This document shows, piece by piece, positions 56,779 through 64,000 of a stretch of DNA of 64,000 bases. Made by a program: the position numbers and the translations under genes. The DNA comes from Acinetobacter dispersus (GTDB taxonomy: Bacteria > Pseudomonadota > Gammaproteobacteria > Pseudomonadales > Moraxellaceae), in the NCBI RefSeq assembly GCF_009884975.1, contig NZ_CP041970.1:3596001-3660000 (forward strand), read 5' to 3'. Numbering within the stretch: the first letter of the stretch is position 1; every line of letters starts with the position of its first letter. A model generated the notes under the pieces. The model saw nothing but the letters and a program-made list of their open reading frames with translations, had not been told where the DNA came from and did no database searches.

Positions 56779-57942
56779 ATGCACCTTAATCCTTTGTACT
56801 ATAACGAGCAGCATCTTGAATTTGCCAAGAGTATTCGACGTTTTGTTGAAAAAGAAATTTCGCCTTTTATCAATGAATGGGATGAAAGTGAAACCTTTCC
56901 GCGAGAGCTCTATAAAAAAGCCGCAGATATTGGTCTATTGGGATTAGGATTTGAAGAGCAGTATGGTGGGATTGCGGGTACAGATGCATTTTATACCTTG
57001 TTATCTTCGATTGAGTTAGCAAAATGCGCTTCGGGTGGCTTAGCTGCTTCTTTACTGTCGCATACCATTGGTGCGCCACCAATTCAGCACTTTGCCAACG
57101 AAGAGGTTAAAGCCCAAGTGCTGCCTCAGATTTTATCAGGTGAAAAAATCTCGGCATTGGCAATTACTGAGCCGGGCGGTGGTTCAGATGTTGCTTCGCT
57201 TAAAACTAAGGCTGTGCGAGAAGGTGATTATTTTCTGGTAAGTGGTGAAAAAACCTTTATCACTTCAGGGATGCGAGCTGATTATTATTCAGTGGCAGTG
57301 CGTACTGATCCAAATGCCAAAGGAGCAAATGGTATTTCAATGCTTCTCATAGATGCGCATAGTGCAGGAATTACTAAAACCAAACTGGATAAGATGGGAT
57401 GGTGGGCATCCGATACGGCACATCTGCATTTTGATAATGTCAAAGTGCCTGCTAGCCATTTATTGGGTCCAGAAAATATGGGCTTTCTGGTGATTATGAA
57501 TAACTTCAACATGGAGCGTTTTTTCCTTGCTGCCAGTAGTTATGGCTTTGCTTTGACTTGCTATGAAGAGGCATTGGATTGGGCACAGCAACGCCAAACC
57601 TTTGGTAAGCGTCTAGTTGATCATCAGGTGATGCGTCATAAGTTGGTAGATATGGCAACTCGATTGACTGCAACACGTGCTTTACTCGAGGATACAGCTT
57701 ATCGCTTGGGCAAGCCTGAATTGCAAGGTAGTGAACTGATTGCCCAGATTTGTATGCTGAAGAATGTTGCCACTCAAACTATGCAATTCTGTGCCGATGC
57801 TGCGGTACAAACACTCGGAGGCATGGGTTTTATGCGTGGTACTAAGTCTGAACGCATTTATCGTGAAGTGAAGGTGAATATGATTGGTGGTGGTGCAGAA
57901 GAAATTATGAAGGATTTAATTAGTAAACAATTGGGTTATTAA
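56779..57942 (+). CDS. Acyl-CoA dehydrogenase
   Basis: A 387-residue FAD enzyme that introduces a 2,3 double bond into an acyl-CoA. The three usual regions are present: helical N-terminus, middle beta domain with ALAITEPGGGSDVASL and YFLVSGEKTFITSG, and C-terminal helices with FGKRLVDHQ, QTLGGMGFMRGTKSERIYRE and a late glutamate (GGGAEEIM) that may be the base. AGGAAG precedes the ATG. Neighbours and operator link it to the AtuA-like operon, suggesting branched or isoprenoid acyl-CoA substrates; this is inference. Confidence 0.93.
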   Translation: MHLNPLYYNEQHLEFAKSIRRFVEKEISPFINEWDESETFPRELYKKAADIGLLGLGFEEQYGGIAGTDAFYTLLSSIELAKCASGGLAASLLSHTIGAPPIQHFANEEVKAQVLPQILSGEKISALAITEPGGGSDVASLKTKAVREGDYFLVSGEKTFITSGMRADYYSVAVRTDPNAKGANGISMLLIDAHSAGITKTKLDKMGWWASDTAHLHFDNVKVPASHLLGPENMGFLVIMNNFNMERFFLAASSYGFALTCYEEALDWAQQRQTFGKRLVDHQVMRHKLVDMATRLTATRALLEDTAYRLGKPELQGSELIAQICMLKNVATQTMQFCADAAVQTLGGMGFMRGTKSERIYREVKVNMIGGGAEEIMKDLISKQLGY

Positions 57943-57961
57943 ACTCATTTCATACTTGATT

Positions 57962-57989
57962 AAAAGTGCGGTTAAAACACCGCACTTTT
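57962..57989. terminator. Bidirectional terminator after the acyl-CoA dehydrogenase gene
   Basis: AAAAGTGCGGT / ACCGCACTTTT with a six-base loop, between convergent genes. Confidence 0.88.
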
Positions 57990-58002
57990 TCATTTTTGAA
58001 AT

Positions 58003-58740
58003 TTATTCTAGTTCAGCTAATTCTTCTAAAGAAATTTGACGGATTTCAAAGATGGGTTGTTTTAGAAATGAATTCAGTGCTTTGATATCAATAAATCTTA
58101 TGCTGTCTAATGCAATACCTTCGATACTATCTTTTTCAGCATCATAGCGAATATCTGAAGTCTGTTCGATAAACTGTTTCAATAATAATGGACTATCACT
58201 TAACTCTGAAAGTGGTTTGTTCATCAAGGCTTCGAACTCATAGTCCATCGCATAAATATTGGATTCCCAAGATACATCACTAAAATTCTCATCTTGACTA
58301 GAGATAATGCTGCCAGTCTCATAGCCAGAGAAATAGTCTTCTTCTGAATTGATCCAAAGTACATAGCAAGGTTGTGTCGCATCGATTTCTAAGAGTTGAT
58401 ACCAGACGATACCTGAAATTTGGGCAAATTCGAAAGCATCATCTTCATTCAGCTTTGGAATTTCACCATCTTCGATATCAAACTTTTTGCCTGTTTTTTC
58501 TAATACCAAAGCTTCAAGTTTTTCGTAGATTTCATCATCTACTTCGCCATTGCCGATGTCATAGTTACAGAGTTCATCATAATATAAGCCCTCAACAACT
58601 AAGGTTTTATAGGCCTTTTCTGCTTCAACTTTATCTGTATAAATCTGTTTGATTGCCCCAGTTGAAACGCAGTTGGTTAGATGCCATTCGTCATTATAGG
58701 CAAAGTCATTTTGACGAATCACGTATTGGATATTGCTCAT
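58003..58740 (-). CDS. Acidic protein of unknown function
   Basis: A 245-residue soluble, strongly acidic protein, with no signal peptide or membrane span. I do not recognise it. AAGGGG lies before the ATG. It contains a regular run of aspartate and glutamate (for example NGEVDDEIYEKLEAL and ISLEELAELE). It follows the DUF6915-like gene after 17 bases, so the two are co-transcribed. It might be a partner or immunity-type protein, but nothing visible proves that. Confidence 0.6.
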   Translation of the reverse strand: MSNIQYVIRQNDFAYNDEWHLTNCVSTGAIKQIYTDKVEAEKAYKTLVVEGLYYDELCNYDIGNGEVDDEIYEKLEALVLEKTGKKFDIEDGEIPKLNEDDAFEFAQISGIVWYQLLEIDATQPCYVLWINSEEDYFSGYETGSIISSQDENFSDVSWESNIYAMDYEFEALMNKPLSELSDSPLLLKQFIEQTSDIRYDAEKDSIEGIALDSIRFIDIKALNSFLKQPIFEIRQISLEELAELE

Positions 58741-58757
58741 TTTTATTTCCCCTTAAG

Positions 58758-59375
58758 TTAAGCAATTTTAGTTTTTAATTCTTGCAGCTTAGCTGCACTA
58801 GGCGGCACAGTCATGCCATTGTCCATCCAGAGTTCAAAACGCATCGGATTGAAAAAGAAATCGGGACAAATATCAAAATCAATCAATTGGGCTTCACTTT
58901 TTCCCATCATGGGAAGAATGGTATTGATAAACCAACTATTGTGGGTGATCAGTAACGACTTTAATTGTCCAGTCACTGATAATGGCGAGAGCAGGGTTGC
59001 CGATAGTTTTGGATCATTAATCACATCAGCATGGAATTTCTCTAGGCGTTTCGCTAACCCATCTGTAGGGATATCCTGCATCGCTGCAACAAAATCACCT
59101 AAAGTTGGAATAAAGCGGTGATGGAAATCAACCAATAGGTGATCTTTTTCACACAGGTCTTTCACTTCAATGCTTTTACCTGCACTATTTTCGAAGTGAT
59201 GTCCAAAGATCGGAATAATGACTTCCTGAACACCCCAAAAGGTATGCAAGATACGATGGCGATTGTCGGTACACAACATTTTGGTGCTGTCGATTAGAGC
59301 ATGAATATCAATATAATCTTCAAGCTCGCCCCCACGACGTTTCACCGAAATATTGGCATGTTGTACTGGATTCAT
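58758..59375 (-). CDS. DUF6915-like protein
   Basis: A 205-residue soluble protein. The first 100 residues (MNPVQHANISVKRRGGELED, YIDIHALIDSTKMLCTDNRHRILH, FGHHFENSAGKSIEVKDLCEKDHLL and IPTLGDFVAAM) fit DUF6915 as I recall it, whose function is not known. The histidines (RHRILH, HHF) might bind a metal. The last 100 residues are without known resemblance. It lies upstream of the acidic unknown gene in the same operon. Confidence 0.6.
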   Translation of the reverse strand: MNPVQHANISVKRRGGELEDYIDIHALIDSTKMLCTDNRHRILHTFWGVQEVIIPIFGHHFENSAGKSIEVKDLCEKDHLLVDFHHRFIPTLGDFVAAMQDIPTDGLAKRLEKFHADVINDPKLSATLLSPLSVTGQLKSLLITHNSWFINTILPMMGKSEAQLIDFDICPDFFFNPMRFELWMDNGMTVPPSAAKLQELKTKIA

Positions 59376-59494
59376 TTTTACGAATTCTTATAATCATTTG
59401 ATGTTTAAGAACAATAGCAGCTTTCTGATACAACGAACATAGATAAATAGGTGTGAGCGATAAGCTGTGTCGTACTTAAATTAGAATCATTTTT

Positions 59495-60004
59495 TTAGAA
59501 TGCCTGATATTTTTTATCGGTCCAATCTACATTTAAAATTGCCCAACGCTCATGATCTTTCCACTCTTTTCCACCAACGCGCAGGTACTGGCGGGAGAAG
59601 CCTTCTTTTATAAAACCTGCATGTGCAACAAGGCGAATAGAGAGTAGATTGTCTGGTTGGATATTGGCTTCTAGTCGATGCAGGTTTAGAGTTTGAAATG
59701 CTTCTTGTAAAACCAATTGCAGCCCTTGTCGCATGTAGCCATGTCCTGCATAAGGAGAAAAGGCTTCATAACCCAAGTAAGCAGAATGAAAGTAACCTCG
59801 AACGATATTGGAGATATTAAAGGTGCCAACAATGGCATGATTTTCTTTCAAGCAGACAAAGTAACGATGTTCTTGTGCGAGATATTGTTGAAAGTCTGTT
59901 GGTGGATAGGTCCATGGTTGATGGAGTTGGAAACTATTTTGGTAGGCAAGTTTGATTTCAGCTAAATCGCTAAGTTGAGGCTTACGCAAATAGATAGCAC
60001 TCAT
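59495..60004 (-). CDS. GNAT-family acetyltransferase (RimJ/RimL type)
   Basis: A 169-residue acetyl-CoA-dependent acetyltransferase. The family pattern is visible in YLGYEAFSPYAGHGYMRQGLQLVL (acetyl-CoA binding loop), HRLEANIQPDNLLSIRLVAHAGF and EGFSRQYLRV. The target may be a ribosomal protein N-terminus or a small amine. Its start overlaps the stop of the TetR gene (ATGA), so they form one operon. Confidence 0.85.
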   Translation of the reverse strand: MSAIYLRKPQLSDLAEIKLAYQNSFQLHQPWTYPPTDFQQYLAQEHRYFVCLKENHAIVGTFNISNIVRGYFHSAYLGYEAFSPYAGHGYMRQGLQLVLQEAFQTLNLHRLEANIQPDNLLSIRLVAHAGFIKEGFSRQYLRVGGKEWKDHERWAILNVDWTDKKYQAF

Positions 60005-60600
60005 TTCACTGCCATTTCCAAAACCATTTCAGTCAACTCATCAATTTTGACTTTACCCTCAGGTCTGTACCACGTCACCGTCCAAGAAATTGAGCCACCG
60101 AGCAAACGACGCCAAATAAAAGCATCGTGTTTCACTTTGCCTTGAGCACGTAATTTTTCAATCACGTCTAACCAAACTTGCTCATATTCATTTCGCATTT
60201 TCAAAAGATAATCTTGTTTTTCTTTAGAAAGCGCAAACCATTCGTGTACCAATACGGCCATAGCTGCACCTGTATCACCTGCAATGGAAAGTAATTCAGC
60301 TTTGATGAGATGACGTAACTGCTGCTCAGGATCATTGGAGCGTTCGGCTGCTTCTTTTAAACGGGCGAAGTTATAGATAATGGTTTGTTCCATGACTGTC
60401 GCAAGAATCTCATCCTTGCTTTTAAAGTGATGAAACAGGCTGCCTGATTGAATGCCAATAAATTCACCGAGTTGACGAACTGTAGTTTTGTCATAACCTT
60501 GCTTATAAAACAGATAGGCAGCACCTTGCAGTAAACGTCCACGTGGACTGTCATCAAAACAAACAATCTTGGGTATTTGCTCAATTGAGGTTGCGATCAT
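60001..60600 (-). CDS. TetR-family transcriptional regulator
   Basis: A 199-residue repressor with an N-terminal helix-turn-helix (about 20-66: GAAYLFYKQGYDKTTVRQLGEFIGIQSGSLFHHFKSKDEIL), the TetR signature, and a ligand-binding part with WRRLLGGSISWTVTWYRP near the end, of the kind seen in acyl-CoA-responsive members. AGGA precedes the ATG. Similar palindromes lie upstream of the acyl-CoA dehydrogenase and the AtuA-like genes, and this is the only TetR gene nearby, so it is the likely regulator of both. Confidence 0.9.
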   Translation of the reverse strand: MIATSIEQIPKIVCFDDSPRGRLLQGAAYLFYKQGYDKTTVRQLGEFIGIQSGSLFHHFKSKDEILATVMEQTIIYNFARLKEAAERSNDPEQQLRHLIKAELLSIAGDTGAAMAVLVHEWFALSKEKQDYLLKMRNEYEQVWLDVIEKLRAQGKVKHDAFIWRRLLGGSISWTVTWYRPEGKVKIDELTEMVLEMAVK

Positions 60601-60635
60601 ATCTAAGTCCTACAGCAATGTGGCAGTATGATAGG

Positions 60636-61148
60636 TTAATTAGGAAGCTCTACCAAATCATAAACCTTAATTTTTTTATAAAATAAGAATTTGAATTCTA
60701 TATAGCGTACAGAATAACAGGTATCAGGATTTATAAGTGTATTGAAATCATTGATTTGCTTTCCTATTGGAGAGTTTTTTCCTCGAATATAAACTTCTGA
60801 AAATGTATTGTTAATAATAAAATAATCACTATATGAAAATTCTTTTGAATTTTTAGGTTTGTATTTGACAGTTGTGTAATAGGTCATACAGCCATAGTGA
60901 AAATTTTGTTTTTTAATTTCTTGATTAAGGTAGTTATTTACAATAATCATCTGAAAATAAAAAATATATATGAAAGGTAAGATAAAACTTAGAATGAAAA
61001 GAATAAAAGCAATGACTTTATTTTTCGGAATATTGGCGAAAAAGATACCTAAAAATAAGATGAGCAAAAAAATAATTAATTCTGCTTTTTCATAGAGAAG
61101 AAATAAAACTTCCAGATAGTGGTTTTGAAGAAAACTAATTAAAAGCAT
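60636..61148 (-). CDS. Very AT-rich membrane protein, unrecognised
   Basis: A 170-residue protein with two or three membrane spans in the first 80 residues (LLILFLGIFFANI, VIAFILFILSFILPFIYIFYF) and a polar, aromatic-rich second half. I do not recognise it. The gene is notably richer in A and T than its neighbours, which suggests recent transfer. Its start has no strong ribosome site. It lies between the TetR gene and the AtuA-like gene and has no visible link to either. Confidence 0.55.
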   Translation of the reverse strand: MLLISFLQNHYLEVLFLLYEKAELIIFLLILFLGIFFANIPKNKVIAFILFILSFILPFIYIFYFQMIIVNNYLNQEIKKQNFHYGCMTYYTTVKYKPKNSKEFSYSDYFIINNTFSEVYIRGKNSPIGKQINDFNTLINPDTCYSVRYIEFKFLFYKKIKVYDLVELPN

Positions 61149-61264
61149 TTTTTATTTCACATGGCTAGGTAGCATAATTTTTTTAGAAAATTTATTCCAA
61201 ATAACAAAGCATTAGCAAGAACTATTATTTCTATTTTTATACCATAGCATTATGCACTTTACAA

Positions 61265-61282
61265 ACCAAGCACTTGCTTGGT
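61265..61282. promoter_or_regulatory. TetR-type operator upstream of the AtuA-like operon
   Basis: ACCAAGC-ACTT-GCTTGGT, seven-base arms, 40 bases before the AtuA-like start. It shares CCAAGCRCTTGCTTGG with the site at 56695-56710. The core also fits AnCAAGnnCTTGnT, which I remember as the KstR2-type TetR motif. Confidence 0.65.
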
Positions 61283-61321
61283 AATGTTAAGGCGTTTTTA
61301 GCAATAACAATGAGAAAGCGC

Positions 61322-63130
61322 ATGACAACTGTCAGACAGGATGACCAGAGGTTAGTTAAAATTGGGTGTGCATCAGGATTCTGGGGCGATACCAACACTG
61401 CTGCATTTCAGTTGGTGCATCTGAGTGATATTGATTATTTGGTCTTTGATTATCTGTCAGAAATCACCATGTCGATTATGGCCAAGGCGATGATGATGGA
61501 CCCAAGTCATGGGTATGCGCTGGATTTTGTTAGTCGAGTCATGGCACCACTGATCAATAAAATTGCTGAGAAAAAAATAAAAGTGATTAGCAATGCCGGA
61601 GGGGTAAATCCACTGGCTTGCCGTGATGCCCTACAGAAAATTATTGATGAAAAAGGCTTGGATTTAAAAGTTGCAGTGGTATTGGGTGATGATGTATTGC
61701 CGAAGCATGCTGAATTATTAAACCAAAATGTGCGAGAAATGTTTAATGGCGATGCCTTGCCTGCACATGTTGCCAGTAGTAATGCCTATCTCGGCGCTGT
61801 TGCGATTCGTGATGCCTTAGATTTGGGTGCAGATATTGTGATTACTGGCCGTGTGGTCGATTCAGCGGTTGTGCTTGCTCCATTATTGCATGAATACAAA
61901 TGGTCACTGGATGATTATGACAAGCTGGCACAAGGTTCATTGGCAGGGCATGTGATTGAATGCGGTGCACAATGTACTGGTGGTAATTTTACCGATTGGC
62001 GTTTGGTTCAAGGCTTTGACAACATGGGTTTTCCAATCGTAGAAGTCAGTGCTGATGCTTCATTTATCGTGACCAAGCCGAAAGGGACAGGTGGCCTCGT
62101 TTCAACTGCGACTGTGGCAGAGCAGATCGTTTATGAAATTGGCAATCCGCAAGCCTATCTTTTACCTGATGTGAGTGCTGATTTTAGCCAAGTCCATTTA
62201 GAGCAGGTGGGCGAACATCAAGTCAAGGTGATAGGTGCAATAGGCCGTGCACCAACTCAGCAATATAAAGTGAGTGCCACCTATGCCGATGGTTATCGTG
62301 TCTTGGTCAGTTTCTTGATTGCGGGTCGTGAAGCGCCTGAAAAAGCCCAAGTGATTGCCGATGCCATTCTGAATAAATGTGAACGGGTGTTAGCACTACG
62401 TTCAGTCCCTCCATTTAGTGAAAAGTCGGTTGAGATTCTTGGGATTGAAAGTACCTATGGTGCTCATGCCCGAATCAAAGACAGCCGTGAAGTGGTAGTG
62501 AAGATCGCGGTAAAGCATCTGTTTAAAGAAGCTTGTATGTTCTTTGCCTCGGAAATTGCCCAAGCCTCTACAGGGATGGCACCTGCATTGGCGGGAATCG
62601 TCGGTGGTCGACCTAAAGCCTCGGCAGTGGTGAAGCTATTTTCTTTCTTGATTGATAAAGATCAATTAAAGGTAGAAGTCGACTTTGCAGGACAGCGTTA
62701 TCCCGTTCAAATCCCCGTCGGACAAGCTTCACAGGACTATATGCAGCATCTCGTTGGTGACGTAGCCGTATATCAAGGTGATGAGATTGAAGTTCCTCTC
62801 GTTGAAGTTGCACATGCACGCAGTGGCGATAAGGGCAATCACAGCAATATTGGGGTGATTGCACGTCAAGCTGAATATTTACCATGGATTCGCGCGGCAC
62901 TGACTGAGGCCAATGTTGCGACATATATGCAGCATGTTTTAGATCCTGAAAAATCAAAAGTGATTCGTTATGAACTACCTGAGATGCATGCACTTAATTT
63001 CATGTTGGAAAATGCATTGGGCGGTGGTGGGATTGCCAGCTTACGGATTGATCCACAAGGTAAAGCTTTTGCACAACAATTATTAGATATGCCGGTGAAA
63101 GTGCCTGCACAACTGTTAGAAAAATATTAA
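61322..63130 (+). CDS. AtuA-like protein (DUF1446), acyclic terpene utilisation family
   Basis: A 602-residue protein; I start it at the ATG at 61322 (MTTVRQDD), with GAGAAAG before it. Frames continue upstream into the operator, so a longer start at 61310 is possible. The N-terminal two thirds (IGCASGFWGDTNTAAFQLV, VISNAGGVNPLACRDAL, VITGRVVDSAVVLAPL, GHVIECGAQCTGGNFTDW) is DUF1446/AtuA; the last 110 residues (LVEVAHARSGDKGNHSNIGVIAR) are the AtuA C-terminal domain. AtuA proteins are needed for citronellol and geraniol breakdown; the reaction is not established. A reductase gene follows after 10 bases. Confidence 0.9.
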   Translation: MTTVRQDDQRLVKIGCASGFWGDTNTAAFQLVHLSDIDYLVFDYLSEITMSIMAKAMMMDPSHGYALDFVSRVMAPLINKIAEKKIKVISNAGGVNPLACRDALQKIIDEKGLDLKVAVVLGDDVLPKHAELLNQNVREMFNGDALPAHVASSNAYLGAVAIRDALDLGADIVITGRVVDSAVVLAPLLHEYKWSLDDYDKLAQGSLAGHVIECGAQCTGGNFTDWRLVQGFDNMGFPIVEVSADASFIVTKPKGTGGLVSTATVAEQIVYEIGNPQAYLLPDVSADFSQVHLEQVGEHQVKVIGAIGRAPTQQYKVSATYADGYRVLVSFLIAGREAPEKAQVIADAILNKCERVLALRSVPPFSEKSVEILGIESTYGAHARIKDSREVVVKIAVKHLFKEACMFFASEIAQASTGMAPALAGIVGGRPKASAVVKLFSFLIDKDQLKVEVDFAGQRYPVQIPVGQASQDYMQHLVGDVAVYQGDEIEVPLVEVAHARSGDKGNHSNIGVIARQAEYLPWIRAALTEANVATYMQHVLDPEKSKVIRYELPEMHALNFMLENALGGGGIASLRIDPQGKAFAQQLLDMPVKVPAQLLEKY

Positions 63131-63140
63131 GGATGTAAAC

Positions 63141-64000
63141 ATGGGTTATCAATCAATTTTCAGGGCCGATGCATTTGCTGCCAAAGTCATTATCGTGACG
63201 GGCGGTGGTTCTGGTATTGGCCGTTGTACTGCACATGAGTTGGCTTCTTTAGGCGCACAAGTGATCATCACAGGCCGTAAAGTTGAAAAACTAGAAAAAG
63301 TCAGCCAAGAAATTCTGGAAGATGGAGGCAAAGTCCATTTCATCGTCTGTGATAACCGTGATGAAGAGCAAGTTAAAAACATGATTGCCGAAGTTATTGA
63401 AAAATTTGGCAAGCTCGATGGTTTAGTCAATAACGCGGGGGGGCAATTTCCTTCTGCATTAGAGAATATTTCTGCCAATGGTTTTGATGCCGTGGTGCGC
63501 AATAACCTACATTCTACCTTTTACTTGATGCGTGAAGCCTATAACCAGTGGATGGTAAAGCATGGTGGTAGCATTGTTAATATGACTGCCGATATGTGGG
63601 GTGGTATGCCAGGCATGGGGCATTCAGGTGCAGCGCGTTCAGGTGTTGATAACTTGACCAAAACTGCTTCAGTAGAATGGGGGAAATCTGGGGTACGTGT
63701 TAATGCCGTTGCACCAGGTTGGATTATTTCTTCGGGCATGGATAACTATAGTGGTGATTTTGCCAAAGTGATCATTCCAAGTTTAGCGAGTAATGTGCCA
63801 TTAAAACGGATGGGTACCGAGTCAGAAATCTCCTCAGCGATTTGCTATTTACTTTCAGATGCTGCTGCTTTTGTATCTGGTGTCACCCTGCGCATTGATG
63901 GGGCTGCTTCACAAGGTACACGCATGTACCCATTGGCAGATGCGACCAATAATGAAGCCTTTAATGGTTTCCATCGTGCTTTTATTCCTGACATATTCAA
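63141..64000 (+). CDS. Short-chain dehydrogenase, trans-2-enoyl-CoA reductase (PECR/AtuB) type, partial
   Basis: The first 286 codons of an SDR gene that runs off the window. GGGSGIG (21-27) and NNAG (97-100) are the NAD(P) and structural motifs. Instead of the SDR YxxxK, residues 161-168 read HSGAARSG; the same pattern is normal in peroxisomal trans-2-enoyl-CoA reductases, so this is a family trait rather than damage. A 2-enoyl-CoA substrate, perhaps from the nearby acyl-CoA dehydrogenase, is plausible. It follows the AtuA-like gene after 10 bases; in Pseudomonas, atuB, an SDR, is beside atuA. Confidence 0.88.
   Translation, partial: MGYQSIFRADAFAAKVIIVTGGGSGIGRCTAHELASLGAQVIITGRKVEKLEKVSQEILEDGGKVHFIVCDNRDEEQVKNMIAEVIEKFGKLDGLVNNAGGQFPSALENISANGFDAVVRNNLHSTFYLMREAYNQWMVKHGGSIVNMTADMWGGMPGMGHSGAARSGVDNLTKTASVEWGKSGVRVNAVAPGWIISSGMDNYSGDFAKVIIPSLASNVPLKRMGTESEISSAICYLLSDAAAFVSGVTLRIDGAASQGTRMYPLADATNNEAFNGFHRAFIPDIF

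Noticed and set aside
63621..63644. SDR with HSGAAR in place of YxxxK, apparently a lost catalytic tyrosine and lysine
   Set aside because: The same pattern is normal for peroxisomal trans-2-enoyl-CoA reductase-type SDRs, so it is not an anomaly.

Overview
This window is a piece of a gammaproteobacterial chromosome, almost certainly Acinetobacter. The 16S rRNA gene (49275-50812) reads as Acinetobacter, the DNA is fairly AT-rich (impression only, not computed), and several gene sets are typical of that genus: metX-metW, tandem PiuA/PiuC/PirA-type iron uptake genes, tig-clpP-clpX and ackA-pta. I cannot name the species; the variable 16S region near 49720-49760 does not look like A. baumannii as I remember it.

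Layout. 1-4.4 kb: the end of a permease gene, rdgB, a SUKH-like orphan, and a translationally coupled metX-metW-Sel1 operon. 4.4-6.9 kb: a structured intergenic repeat, leuA, and upstream of leuA a leucine-rich leader peptide with competing RNA stems. 6.9-17.2 kb: an iron-uptake block with two receptor + Fe(II)/2-oxoglutarate hydroxylase pairs, an FMN-dependent hydroxyacid oxidase coupled to one of them, and a third TonB-dependent receptor (PirA type), with Fur-box-like sites upstream of all three receptors. 17.3-21 kb: tig, clpP, clpX. 21-32 kb: a lipoprotein, DUF2059, fumarase, an AraC regulator divergent from an EamA exporter, an unknown protein, pta/ackA and proA. 32-40 kb: an alpha/beta hydrolase with a C-terminal PilZ-like segment, a methyltransferase, a second copy of the structured repeat, nagZ, prc and three tandem DUF2147 genes. 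40-49 kb: LrgA/LrgB-like genes, hflX, a 46-residue membrane peptide, a PlsC-type acyltransferase, a phospholipase D-family lipoprotein, a metallophosphoesterase, and a yfiR-yfiN-yfiB cyclic-di-GMP module. 48.9-54.7 kb: a complete rRNA operon (16S, tRNA-Ile, tRNA-Ala, 23S, 5S) with promoters, processing stems and terminator. 54.7-64 kb: small accessory genes, an acyl-CoA dehydrogenase, a TetR regulator, and the start of an AtuA-like/enoyl-CoA reductase-like operon that runs off the end.

How genes work together. The iron block would import catechol-type siderophores under Fur control. The yfiRNB genes form a periplasm-sensing switch on a diguanylate cyclase. The acyl-CoA dehydrogenase and the AtuA-type operon share an operator-like palindrome, and a TetR gene lies between them, which suggests one catabolic regulon.

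The observations I consider most worth following are the leuA leader (6477-6683), the two-copy intergenic RNA-like repeat whose stems show compensatory changes (4442-4631 and 34461-34657), the shared TetR-type operators (56695-56710 and 61265-61282), the hydrolase-PilZ fusion, and an unlisted 46-residue gene upstream of hflX. I saw no CRISPR array, insertion sequence, prophage or integron.
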